In this document: piece by piece, positions 52,857 to 62,639 of the stretch
Layout: each line of letters starts with the position of its first letter
Position numbering within the stretch: position 1 is the first letter of the stretch
DNA from: Shinisaurus crocodilurus
Taxonomy: Eukaryota; Chordata; Lepidosauria; Squamata; Shinisauridae
NCBI GenBank assembly: GCA_021292165.1
Contig: CM037876.1
Location: 312,182,492 to 312,246,491, forward strand
DNA: 64,000 nt
Direction: 5' to 3'
Program-made: the position numbers and the translations under genes
The notes under the pieces: model-generated
What the model was told of the DNA's origin: nothing
Database searches by the model: none
What the model saw: only the letters and a program-made list of their open reading frames with translations

Positions 52857-52942
52857 ACAACCCTGTGCACACTTAACCTGTGAGTAAGCTCTGTTGAACA
52901 TAACGGGGTGTACTTTTGAGTAGACACGCTTAAGATTGTGCT
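52857..52942 (-). repeat. short interspersed element with GCAATCCTA-type ends
   Basis: CCACAACCCTGTGCACACTT to GTAGACACGCTTAAGATTGT, a decayed relative of 11318-11413. Confidence 0.4.
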
Positions 52943-53149
52943 TTAAGAAAAGCAGCCGTAGGATTTGGCTTTTCTTGGAGCAGTTTTTAAACATTATTGT
53001 TTTGTTTTACGCACGGGGTATGCACGGATCTTTTAATATTTTAATCTGACCGTGAGGGTGTCAGAGGAATGAACTATTTAAAATGCGCGTCATCCTTCAA
53101 GGCTGGAGCATTGGGCATATATCCAACCGCGTCATTCTGCAAACTCAAA

Positions 53150-53275
53150 TAGCGTTCGTTGCACACGCGGTTGCCCATTACCCTCGAGCAAGCGGTTGTG
53201 CAAGGAGTTGCACGGCTGCTTGTGCAAAGAATTGAACAACTGCTTGCACAACTGCACTTGCGCAAAGATAACTTT
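53150..53275. repeat. degenerate TTGYGCAA-rich array
   Basis: TTGCACAC, TTGTGCAA, TTGCACGG, TTGTGCAA, TTGCACAA and TTGCGCAA recur roughly every 15-20 bases. It precedes an L2-like 3' terminus at 53299-53400 (minus strand). Confidence 0.5.
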
Positions 53276-53298
53276 AGTTGGATTCTTCTCTTGCACAT

Positions 53299-53400
53299 AG
53301 TTTATTTATTTATTTCATTTTTATACCGCCCAATAGCCGAAGCTCTCTGGGCGGTTTACAACAATTAACAAGACAGTCCCTGCCCGCAGGCTTACAATCT
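53299..53400 (-). repeat. L2-like LINE 3' terminus
   Basis: TTTTTATACCGCCCAATAGC and CTCTCTGGGCGGTTTACAAC, the reverse of 15585-15660. Confidence 0.7.
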
Positions 53401-53462
53401 AAAAAGACACGACACGCAAGGAAAAAGGAATGGGGAGGGAAGAAGGGGGGGAAATCAGTTAA

Positions 53463-53646
53463 TACTTCTGGCAGGGCTGGTGGAATGGCCCTGCTCTCTT
53501 CTCCCTCTGCACGGCCAGCTGGAATGGCTGCTGCTGGTGGCAGTTGAGGGAGGAGGAGCCTTCAGGAGGGCGGCCTTTCAGCAGGGCTGGTGGAATGGCC
53601 CTGCGCTCGCTCTCTTCTCCCTCCTCTCAGCCTGCTGGAATGGCTC
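53463..53646 (+). repeat. two-unit direct repeat, about 118 bp period
   Basis: GCAGGGCTGGTGGAATGGCC occurs at 53471 and 53581, each followed by CTCTCTTCTCCCTC-type sequence and GCTGGAATGGCT. Confidence 0.7.
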
Positions 53647-53932
53647 TAGTTCAGAACCTAGGTTCCGCCAGCACAGTGTCATTTGCGCTAGCAGCATGAC
53701 GTGGTTGGATAATGTCCATTGATTGCAGTGTGGCCTGTGCGTTTTCCCACCACAGCCAAGCAGCAGTTCAAATTTCGGAAATCTACGGCTGACTATATCC
53801 CCAGACATTAAACGTTCTGGTTGGGTAGGCTTCCTGCAAACTCTTTTCATTTGCAAGGGGGCAGGGATGACTTTTCTCTATGGCTGCCAGGGGTGGCTCT
53901 TCTTTTGGTGCGTGCTATTTTTTTTTAAAAAA

Positions 53933-54152
53933 TATTTATTTATTATATTTATGCCCCGCCTTTTTCCTGCAAGGAACCCAAGGCGGCTTACATAATCCTC
54001 CTCCTCCTCTCCATTTGATCCTCACAACAACCCTGTGAGGTAGGTTAGGCTAAGAGTCAGTGACTGGCCCAAAGTCACCCAGTGAGTTTTGTGGCCGAGC
54101 GGGGACTAGAACCCGGATCTCCCGAGTCCCAGTCCAACACTCTCACCACTAC
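53933..54152 (-). mobile_element. MIR-like tRNA SINE with L2-type tail
   Basis: TTTATGCCCCGCCTTTTTCC to CACTCTCACCACTACGCGG; full body, 5' tip lost. Confidence 0.85.
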
Positions 54153-54154
54153 GC

Positions 54155-54845
54155 GGCACATTGAACTACTTTCTGAAAGGCAAAACACTAGCAGAAATCC
54201 AATTAATGTGGGTTTTCTTGCCCTGAAAGGGGTGTGTAGGAGGCTTGGGACCTAATCAAAAGGTTCCGATATACTGGTACAGAGGTACACCTGCGGGGGT
54301 CCACAAGATTTTGCTCTCCGCGTGCTCCCACAGAATAGACTGGAGCATCAGACAGAAGCCCGCACTGTTCTTTGTCAAGGAGGGAGAGAGACAAGCAGCA
54401 GACTCATCAACATGGGTGGCTGCTGTTTAGGCAGCAGCTGCCCATAAATAATCCCCGAAGCTGGGTGTTGTGCTTTGTTGGGGTTCTGCCTCTCGGTCGG
54501 ACTAGTTTGTTGGTGGAGAAATTCGTTGAAGGACAAATGAATTTGGGGGAGATTGTATGAGGAAAGAACTTGAGGGGGGCAGTTCTTGAGTAGACAATTT
54601 GGGGAGGGGATCTGTGTGAGATTTGAATCTGTAAAGAGAGGGAGGAATTTTCAGGACAAGCGAGGCACAGAAGACTGGGTTGGTTGTTGCTGTTGGTTTC
54701 ATAAAACTGCCTGGCTGGATCAGACCCAAGTTCCGTCAAGTCCAGCAACCTGTTTCCGACAGCAGAGAGCCAAAGGCAGCGCACGAAGACCGCCCCCCCC
54801 CCTGTTTTTTTTGTCACTGCTCCGATACCTATGTGGAAAAGTGAC
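54155..54845. other. intronic stretch, nothing recognised
   Basis: No exon or known repeat; open frames on both strands lack any domain. Confidence 0.4.
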
Positions 54846-54848
54846 ATA

Positions 54849-55101
54849 CAGTCATGCCTTGGATTGAGAGCATAATTCGTTCCGGAAACGTGCTTGTAAT
54901 CCAAAACACTCTTATCTCAAAACGAAATCCCCCCCCAAAAAAATTTGTACAGAGATTTTTTAATTTAAGCCGTACTACGGTACTTGTATTGCAAGACGTC
55001 GCTTGTATATCAAGTAAAAAATAATAATTTAAATATTTTAAAAATTGCTTCTCTTGCAAAACGCTCTCAAACCAAGTTACTTGCAATCCAAGGTATGACT
55101 G
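54849..55101 (+). mobile_element. Tc1/mariner-like MITE, copy 5
   Basis: CAGTCATGCCTTGGATTGAG to GCAATCCAAGGTATGACTG, TA-flanked. The inverted ends match perfectly over 18 bases. Confidence 0.93.
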
Positions 55102-55319
55102 TATAAATTTGAGCAATGAAATCAATAAAAAATACCTGATATCCAGAGGTAGACTGCCTCTGGACAGGTGCTGGTGGTTCTGTTGTGGCAAATAGCCATC
55201 CATACACCGTGCATTTGTCTGACCCTTTTTAAAGCCCATGGACGCCGGTGGCCGTGCCCCACACCTTGCGGCAGCCGATCCTGCCAGCTCATTTTGGAAT
55301 CGTATGAAGACGGAAGGCG

Positions 55320-55433
55320 GCCTTCCCCAACCCGGCGCCCTGCAGATGTGCTGGACTACAACTCCCACGATCCCCCCAGCTGACATGGTCCGGCACATCT
55401 GGAGGGCACACAGGCTGGGGAAGGCTGGAGTGA
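55320..55433. mobile_element. hAT MITE, family B, two-armed
   Basis: CCTTCCCCAACCCGGCGCCC and GCTGGACTACAACTCCCACG on the left; GGCACATCTGGAGGGCACAC and GGCTGGGGAAGGCTGG on the right. Confidence 0.7.
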
Positions 55434-55849
55434 CGTGTACCGCGTAAGAGCCTGGTTTTGGGAGGCTGCCTGCATCCCTTGTCCTTCATGTTTCCGTGAG
55501 CATGTGGAGTCGGGGACGCTGCAGGGCCGGAGAGGAGCCATTCTGCGCCGGGCATGCCGTGCGTGGCGTTGTAGCAAGTGTGAGGAACTCTTTTAAGTGC
55601 CTAGCAGTGCCCCCGGCTTAGCCGAGCGGGTGGGTGGGTCTGTCTCAGCATCCCCACTTTCTGGAGGCACCAGCTAGCTGTCCCTCACCGCTGCAGTGGG
55701 ATTTTGTGATCACCCAAGATTCTGGGGTTTGCCGCGATCTTTGGGGCGCAATACTTGGACGAGAGCTTCCCTCTTCCTCATAGCTTTTTATCATCTTGGG
55801 ACCCCGAACTCCCAGGTTACTCTTGGTTTACTGTAAAATCTCGCCCGCT

Positions 55850-55889
<40 letters not shown>
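55850..55889 (+). repeat. (GA)n microsatellite
   Basis: About 19 GA units. Confidence 0.95.
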
Positions 55890-55892
<3 letters not shown>

Positions 55893-55947
55893 ACTGCCGC
55901 CCAAGGCAGCACCCCTGTGGCACAGCTGTTCTCATGAAACAAGAGCC

Positions 55948-56090
55948 CATGTAGCCGAACCGATAAGAGCATGAGCTGCAGACTGGGCCGGCCCCGGCCC
56001 AAATCTTCCCTCAGCCCGGGAAACTCACTGGATGGCCTGAAGCAAACCAGTCTCTCGGGCCCCGGGGCGCCTCTGATGTGGGTTCACAAT
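55948..56090 (+). mobile_element. diverged MIR-like tRNA SINE
   Basis: ATGTAGCCGAACCGATAAGA, CGGCCCAAATCTTCCCTCAG, AACTCACTGGATGGCCTGAA. Same layout as the SINE at 49683 but older. Confidence 0.5.
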
Positions 56091-56195
56091 ACTGGTCTTC
56101 CTGCGAGTACTTTTGTAGATCTGCCTTACGTCCCCTTGAGCCTTTCCCACAGTGTTTGGACAGACATATCTGATTATTGATTGTTAGGGCAGAAC

Positions 56196-56226
56196 AAGAG
56201 GAGGAGGAGGAGGAGGAGGAGGAGGA
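56196..56226 (+). repeat. (GAG)n microsatellite
   Basis: Ten or so GAG units. Confidence 0.95.
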
Positions 56227-56375
56227 CCCCCCAACAAAGATGCATAAGAGGCATTTGTAATGCCAGTGAGCATTCTGGTCAACGTAGGTTTTTCTGTTCG
56301 CATTAGGAACTGATTGAAGGCATGAGCCACTTTAAGCCTTCGTCTTGTAAGAAGTTCTGAGCGGGCAGAAGCTTT

Positions 56376-56622
56376 AGATAGTGTGGCGAGAGTGTTGGAC
56401 TGGGGACTCGGGAGATCCGGGTTCTAGTCCCCGCTCGGCCACGAAACTCACTGGGTGACTTTGGGCCAGTCACTGCCTCTCAGCCTAACCTACCTCACAG
56501 GGTTGTTGTGAGGATCAAATGGAGAGGAGGAGGAGGATTATGTAAGCCGCCTTGGGTTCCTTGCAGGAAAAAAGGCGGGGTATGAATTAAATAAATAAAT
56601 ACATACATACATACATACATGG
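56376..56622 (+). mobile_element. MIR-like tRNA SINE with (CATA)n tail
   Basis: TAGTGTGGCGAGAGTGTTGG, CCGGGTTCTAGTCCCCGCTC, CAGGGTTGTTGTGAGGATCA, GGCGGGGTATGAATTAAAT, then about six CATA units. Confidence 0.9.
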
Positions 56623-57890
56623 ATAAGGCGCACCCCCACAAGCCCAATAAGGCATTTTTAAAAGTCCTTCCCTCTGTTCCCAGTCTGGAGCCAGCGGTGT
56701 GCTCTCTTGGGTACGTTGCTTGCAACATCCCATCATTGCAGTGACCGGAAGGCCTGCCCAAACACTCCCTTGGACTGAGACCCCTATGCTCTGTTTTTCC
56801 CCAGGGCACCTGTGCAGAGGCTGCTCACACACAGATCCTGTATACTGGGGAGGAGAAGGGGAAAAACCTCCACCTGTTATGAGGGGAGGTGCGGACAGAC
56901 CTCCCGTTCCCTGTGATGGCCAGGTGCGTGGTGGTGCCCCTGACGCAACGTGTGGATCAGGGCTGGCAAAAGTAGGCGGGAGGGGCTCAGTAATGCCCTA
57001 TAGCAGCCCTCCAGATGTGTTGCACTATAACTCCGACCATCCCCATTGTTGCAGTATGGGTACTTCAGTGGTGACCAGTTATCATGCCACTAGTCCTCAC
57101 TGTTCATTCTAGTACAGCTTTAGTGCTAATGGTAAAACGGGCATGGACCATCTGCGGTTGTTCTTGGCTAGTGCAAGTGTGTAACAACTACGTTGTGTGT
57201 GTGGAGGCGGGCAGGATTCAGTTATTTCCCTTTCAGGATTATTATTGCTGCATGTCTCTCATCCATCGCAGTCTGGCTCAATCTTGTACATGCGCCACCC
57301 CCTGCCGCCCCACCTTCTCTTCCTCCACTTGATGGATTGAAAGCAAGGAGGTAAGAGCAGCACCTGCCCCATGCATACTTTCTGGATTATGCCTGGTGAG
57401 AATTGTCATAACTTGCCTAGGGCAGGAGATAACCCTTTAAGGAAGTAACGCTGCGGTTAGGTCCTTGAATAAGAATTCCGGGCGATAACCATCAGCAGAG
57501 GACATGCCGGGATCTGTTCTTGAAGCTGGGATATCTGCAGACTGCAAAGTATATTACGTACAGCCCCTAATGCAGGAAACAGTTCCTAATGCTTCTAGAT
57601 GTCGCTGTTGACTTAACTGGATTGTGGCGAGAAGATTCTGAGTGTATATGGGCTGAACAGAACACAGGAAGTCCTTGAGGGTCTGGTTCGCATTCCAGGG
57701 TAAATTTGCAGCTGCGGTTTTGCCAGCCTGCGTCAGCCTCTCTTTCCTGCCTCCCGGCCTTTCCTTTCCTCGCGGCTCCCTCTCTGCCTTCTGAGCATTA
57801 TTCTCAGGTGCAGCAGCTGCCTCCCATCTGTGCGCACGGATGCGTCTTGGTGTACAGAGGCAACGTCTTCATGATACCGACATTGGTGTG
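56623..57890. other. intronic stretch, mostly unrecognised
   Basis: Only a family B MITE left arm at 57003-57050 (CAGCCCTCCAGATGTGTTGC) is recognisable. No exon seen. Confidence 0.45.
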
Positions 57891-57893
57891 GTG

Positions 57894-58029
57894 CAGCCTT
57901 CCCCCAACCTGGCGCCCTGCAGATGTGTCGGACCGCAACTCCCAGGATTCCCAGCCAGCATGTCCCATCATGGGAATGATGGGAGTTGTAGTCCGGCACA
58001 TCTGGAGGGTGCCAGGTTGGGGGAGCCTG
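57894..58029. mobile_element. hAT MITE, family B, best two-armed copy
   Basis: CAGCCTTCCCCCAACCTGGC and GCCCTGCAGATGTGTCGGAC pair with GTCCGGCACATCTGGAGGGT and GCCAGGTTGGGGGAGCCTG. The flanking octamers agree at only 5 of 8 bases, so it is an old insertion. Confidence 0.82.
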
Positions 58030-58209
58030 GAATGATGCGACGCAAATGGGTGGGCAGAAAGTAGATCGCCAGGTGTGTTGGACTTCAGCTCCCTGACCGT
58101 TGCCCATACTGGCAGGGGCCTCTGGGAGTTGTTGAAGTTCTAAACATCTGGAGATCTACCTTCTGCCCACCCCTGTGCTGAAGCGCCCCTTCCTCTCTCC
58201 CCGCCTCTT

Positions 58210-58366
58210 CTTAGTAGTGTAGCGTCTAAGGGACTGAGCCCTGAATCCGGAAGTCCCCGGTTCAGACCTTGCTCTGCCATGAACAGATGGTCTTAAGCTG
58301 CAATATGAGGACATTCATCCTGGCCTACCTTACATGGTTGTGGTAAGAATGAGAAGGGAAGAGCTT
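58210..58366 (+). mobile_element. MIR-like tRNA SINE, distinct subfamily
   Basis: AGTAGTGTAGCGTCTAAGGG, CCGGTTCAGACCTTGCTCTG (B-box region) and TGAGGACATTCATCCTGGCC. Its last 57 bases recur almost unchanged at 61467-61523. Confidence 0.65.
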
Positions 58367-58407
58367 TTAACACTCGGGTGGTAGTATATTTCCCTTTTTC
58401 GTTCCAG

Positions 58408-58656
58408 ATCCGCGCCTTCATGAACTATTTTGTGCCAGACGAGGAGTACAAGAACGACCTCCAGGCCCTGCGGTTCCTGTCCGTGAATTCCATCATTGAC
58501 CCCTGGGTGTTTGCCATCCTGCGCCCCCCGGTCCTCCGGCTGATACGGTCCGCGCTGTGCTGCCAGGGAGCTTTCAAGCCACGGGCTAAGAACAGGCCGA
58601 GCCCTCCTCTTGCCAAGCCGAAGCCCGTCGGACAGGTCGGCGTTTGCCAGCGGTAG
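58408..58656 (+). CDS. PTGER2: prostaglandin E2 receptor EP2, exon 2
   Basis: Phase-0 exon after the acceptor at 58407, 82 residues (316-397). It begins IRAFMNYFVPDEEYKNDLQ (loop 3) and continues into TM7, LRFLSVNSIIDPWVFAIL, with Arg337 (prostanoid carboxylate contact in this family) and Asp346-Pro347-Trp348 in place of NPxxY. Helix 8 follows (RPPVLRLIRSALCC). Cys-Cys there could be palmitoylated. The tail is basic and proline-rich (SPPLAKPKPVGQ) and ends at TAG 58654-58656. Total predicted protein is 397 aa, somewhat longer than mammalian EP2 (about 360) because of loop 3, pre-TM5 and tail differences. Confidence 0.97.
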   Translation: MRAFMNYFVPDEEYKNDLQALRFLSVNSIIDPWVFAILRPPVLRLIRSALCCQGAFKPRAKNRPSPPLAKPKPVGQVGVCQR

Positions 58657-58984
58657 TTCACCCCACTTTCAGCAACGGCGTCTGGAAGTCCGCCTTCGAA
58701 CGGCTGCTCAGGGTGATGATGGAACCGCGACTGGAATTTTGTGCTTTCGGGTTAACGGGCCCGCCGGGCATTGGCCTGTGTGATCATACACTGTCCTACG
58801 TTTTTCGGGGAGGGGGGCCATCTGGGAGGATCACCCAGAATGCCTCCAGCCTAGCAGCCCATCAGGAAATACTTGGGTGGCAGTGTTAGACTCGAAAAAC
58901 GGATGCAAAAGACGCCCAGGAATGCAGGCCGCTGCCTTATGCGTTCGGAGCGCTGGTCATTCTAGCTCAGTAGCGCCAACACTG

Positions 58985-59100
58985 ACTGGCAGTTGCATTC
59001 CAGGGTTTCCGGAAGGGGTTTTTGTTCCCAGCCTGGGGATTGAACCAGGGACCTTCTGCATGGAAAGCGGGTGTTCTCTCACATCGCTTCAGCCCTCCTT
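58985..59100 (-). mobile_element. tRNA-Ala-derived SINE remnant
   Basis: CTGGGGATTGAACCAGGGAC, CTTCTGCATGGAAAGCGGGT: the reverse of the B box and anticodon-loop region. Confidence 0.65.
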
Positions 59101-59937
59101 TTCAGGGAGGGAGGGAGAGAGAAAATTGTCTCCCTGGGGACACTTGGACATCAGCAAAGCGGTCAGTACCCAAAGGTGTCATCTCTCCCTGTTCCTTCTC
59201 TCTTACAAAGTCTGGGACCAATGCGACACTAAGGATGCGCACTGTAGACATGGTTGTTTGAGGACACCTGGATATTTATGTTGAGTCAAGTGTGAAGCCG
59301 GAACGACATCTCAGGTAGTGACTGCAAATTACGGTCAAGCTGCAGAAGGCGGGATCAGTAGAACCGTATTCGGCTGATGGCTAAAGAGTGACCAAACCCA
59401 CATTAGTCTAGCATACCTTAAACCAGCCTTCCCCGAGCTGGTGCCCTCCAGATGTGTGGGACTGCGATTCCCATCATTCCCAGCCTGGTCCCGGACATCT
59501 AGGGGGCACCAGGTTGAAGAAGTCTGCGTTAAATGAATCTTTTAACTCCGTTGCATAAGCACTGAAATCAACACCGTGATATTTTCGGCGACTCTGTGAG
59601 TTCCGGTCAAGGTAGATGTAAAATATCTCATGCCACAACCTTGAGCTGAATGCTTTACTCGGATCGTGCCAGTCTTGACCTCCTGAATTGACTCAGCATG
59701 GGACACAAATGCTCGTATGTGCCGGAAGGCAGTGCATTTACCAGTGCACAGAAGTGGCCAGGGAGCGCACCCCCTGTAGCTCTTCTTCTTATTTTGTATT
59801 TATTTATTATTTACATTTATATACTGCCTTATTTGCTAAAAGGCCACCGAGGCTAGACAGCTGTGCTCTGCTCGCCATAGGTGCACAACCTTCTCGCCTC
59901 CCAGGGCCACATCTGATGTCAGATGGGGGGGGCGGGG

Positions 59938-60005
59938 GATACACATGAGTGCACATGTGCGCGCATGCATGCACTCCCCCCCCCACACACACACACATAC
60001 ACTCT
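59938..60005. repeat. (AC)/(GCAT) purine-pyrimidine alternating tract
   Basis: ACACATGAGTGCACATGTGC, GCGCATGCATGCAC and a CCCCC-(AC)8 run; strongly alternating sequence. Confidence 0.8.
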
Positions 60006-60893
60006 TCCCTACACATAGGCTCACTCATGCGGGCCTCTCCCGATGCCTAGCGATCTCCAGAGAAACCAAATGCTTCCCCGTCACTAGTAGCGGCAGAAGA
60101 ACTGTGATTTAGCAGCCTGGGGTTGCTTTCGCCTCTCCCAAGCCCCAGCGAGATTGCATCCCTTACCCTTCCCCCCAAGTGGGTGGGGTCCCTACAGCTC
60201 CGTGAGCTGCACTAGGAGCAGCCGTGGGTTGTGCACTCCTGCACTAGGACGCCCATGGAAGGAAAGTCTTCCATCCTCTCCACCCCTTCAGCATCCCCTG
60301 AGCATCCCACATTGTTCAGGAGGACGCTGACCCTCCAGAGAAGCTTTTTGGTGGAGGGGGGAAGCGGGTACAAGTGGCTGCAGGGAAAAGGAGAGGTCAG
60401 AAACGGTCCTTTGTGAACTTCATTGAGTTAACTTAGGGTCCAAGCAGCTGTTCGTATATGAAGCGACATGTTATTTAAAATGATTTGGGGAGTGATTTGT
60501 TCATTTTTAAATTCTGTTTCTGTTTAAGAAATATGGGCAAGGGGTTGAACGTCTTTGTCTTTTGTATTGTGTTTTTTCCTCGTGTAGAACAATCCGTACA
60601 GGTTGCAAAATGTAGCTTTCCTTCACACAGCATTTCAACCACGTTATCCTGGGACGTAAAGCCAATTTTGTGTGTTTGCGTGCGTAGCCCTGTGCATATA
60701 AAGCCAGAGATAAATGTAAGATGGATGGAGAATTTGCAGCCTCATTACTTCATAAAGAAGTTCCTACTTTCATGATATGCAGATCGATGAAAGTATATCT
60801 GGGGAGTGTGTTTTGTGTTAGCATGTAATCAACATAGAAAAATGTGTGTGTGTTTTTTGTATTTCTGTATTTAAAAAAGTAGAACGTTATTCT

Positions 60894-60899
60894 AATAAA
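60894..60899 (+). promoter_or_regulatory. PTGER2: PTGER2 poly(A) signal AATAAA
   Basis: AATAAAG at the end of a T/A-rich stretch, followed within 30 bases by TTGTGTCC, a GT-rich element. Best candidate for the transcript end. Confidence 0.6.
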
Positions 60900-60929
60900 G
60901 AATTGCCTTCATAATTCTAATTGTGTCCA

Positions 60930-61465
60930 GATTCTAATTTGTAAAGCACCATTTATGTGGCTATTACGATTGTTATTAGCATCCTCAACACACATTGAAA
61001 AAACAGGATCATCATCAACAGAATACAGTAGATGGATATCAGTAGTATTTTCGTTGTTTGGTCCATAAATAAGACTGGTTTCTTTCTTTCTTTACAAGAT
61101 TTCTAAACTGGTTTCCAGCTGCTGCTCCCAAAGCAGCGTACAAAACATTTTAAAATTATAGACTAAAATTTTACTTCAAAACCAAAACCAAGAAATGAAT
61201 CTCAAAACCGTTCTGGCACAATGCACTCCAGGATGATACGTGTCCCACTGCCTTTTTGTTTGTTTGTTTGCCTGTGTTATACTGCCTGCCCATTTTTGTA
61301 TCCGTTTCATTTATTTCTCATTTAATCTTCAATGAATAAATAAATACAAAAGTAACGCTGAAACAACAAAGACTTATGGTAGGGTTAGTTCCCAAAAGCC
61401 TGCTTCTGTCTGGAATGCCAAGAAAGAGGGAGATGAAGAGAGGCCACCCCGAGGTAGGACATTAT
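60930..61465. other. downstream stretch, nothing recognised
   Basis: AT-rich. A short (GTTT)n run at 61256-61269 and L2-like scraps (GTATCCGTTTCATTTATTTC at 61298). No gene. Confidence 0.45.
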
Positions 61466-61584
61466 GAGGACATTCATCCTGGCCTACCTTACATGGTTGT
61501 GGTAAGAATGAGAAGGGAAGAGCTTCTCAGAAAGCCCCCCCTAACCCCTGTGTGAAGAGAGGCTGAGGGTGCAATCCTATGCAG

Positions 61585-61798
61585 TGTGGTGTAGCGGTGA
61601 GAGTTTAGGACTGGGACTCGGGAGACCCAGGTTCTAGTCCCCGCTCGGTCATGAAGCTCACTGGGTGACTTTGGGCCAGTCCCTCTCAGCCTAACCTACC
61701 TCATAGGGTTGTTGTGAGGATAAAATAGGAGGAGGAGGATTATGTAAGCCGCCCTGGGTTCCTTGCAAGTGAAAAAAAGTGGGGTATAAATATAATAA
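61585..61798 (+). mobile_element. MIR-like tRNA SINE with L2-type tail
   Basis: GCAGTGTGGTGTAGCGGTGA, CCAGGTTCTAGTCCCCGCTC, CATAGGGTTGTTGTGAGGAT, GGGGTATAAATATAATAAAT. Confidence 0.9.
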
Positions 61799-61845
61799 AT
61801 ATGCATATTTAGACGGGGGTTGTGTGTGTCTCCTTTTCTGTCTAT

Positions 61846-62018
61846 AGATTTCATAGATCATGGAGTTGGAAGGGGCCTACAAGGGCCATCGAGTCCAACC
61901 CCGCCCTGCTCAGTGCAGGAAACTAGAGGAGGGGGTCTCCCATCCAAGTAACAGCCAGGCCTGACCCTGCTTAGCTTTCCACACTCAGACAAGCTGAGCC
62001 AGCGTGAGCCACAGGCCG
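61846..62018 (-). mobile_element. 5S rRNA-headed SINE with CR1 tail, copy 3
   Basis: + strand order: CR1 tail (ATTTCATAGATCATGGAGTT, GCTCAGTGCAGGAAACTAGA), box C in reverse (GGTCTCCCATCCAAGTAACA), box A (CCTGCTTAGCTTTCCACACT), then CAAGCTGAGCCAGCGTGAGC and CACAGGCC. Full length. Confidence 0.93.
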
Positions 62019-62166
62019 GTATGTGATGCATAGGTTTGCGCCCTGAGCTGACTTCCATGTGAGGCAGGACTCCCACCGGTAAGATTTTAAACTCTGGGGA
62101 AGTTCATAAGGAAAGAGGTGTTCCCTGCAATATTCCAGCACTGTACCATTTAGGGTTGGTTTGGGC

Positions 62167-62554
62167 CAGTGCCGACTCCGGGTTTTGGAGGGCCCTTGGG
62201 GGCAAGACACCCTCAATGGGCCCCCTCACGCTTTGACCTGGATTCCTGCATTGAGCAGGGGGTTGGACTCGATGGCCTTGTAGGCCCCTTCCAGCTCTAC
62301 TTTTCTATGATTCCCCACCACCACCATGGTCACCAGCTGCTCTCGCTCCTCTTCCTTTTCCTCATCAGCTTGCGTGACGGGCAGAGAGCCAGGGGGCAAG
62401 CAGGCCGCGGCATCTCCTGCTCCTGCTCCTCGCCACCACCACTGGCCATGGTGAAGAGGAGGAGAAATCCCAGAGGACTTTCGTCAGTGCGCCCCTGCTG
62501 GGGTGTGGGCCCTCAGCACGTGCCCAATAATGCCTACCCTTGGCACCAGCCCTG
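62167..62554 (+). mobile_element. long hAT-like element with CR1 3' end inside
   Basis: CAGTGCCGACTCCGGG at the left and TTGGCACCAGCCCTG at the right; flanks GTTTGGGC and GTTTGGGT agree at 7 of 8 bases. A CR1 3' end (62231-62314) lies inside, so it is younger. The right part is shared with 28147-28325. Confidence 0.7.
62231..62314 (+). mobile_element. CR1 LINE 3' end, fragment
   Basis: CTTTGACCTGGATTCCTGCA, GGGGGTTGGACTCGATGGCC and the TTCTATGATTCC terminus. Confidence 0.9.
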
Positions 62555-62639
62555 GTTTGGGTCCAGAACCAGTGTACTCTCTTGCAGCGGCTGGATCATG
62601 CTGGCACTTGTCGGCTTTTTTCTGTCTAAACATGCGTAG

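Larger units (their letters stand above)
44923..58407 (+). other. PTGER2: PTGER2 intron 1
   Basis: Donor GTGAGT at 44923 and acceptor TTTCCCTTTTTCGTTCCAG ending at 58407. The 13.5 kb intron interrupts the coding region at the same place and phase as in PTGDR. Its content is mostly transposon-derived. Confidence 0.92.
58657..60915 (+). other. PTGER2: probable PTGER2 3' UTR
   Basis: No other gene intervenes before the AATAAA at 60894. The first 1.3 kb contains a reversed tRNA-Ala SINE remnant (58985-59100), a family B MITE remnant (59424-59520) and an L2-like scrap (59794-59880). The last 450 bases are T/A-rich and repeat-free, as expected for a distal 3' UTR. Its exact extent is an inference. 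Confidence 0.55.
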
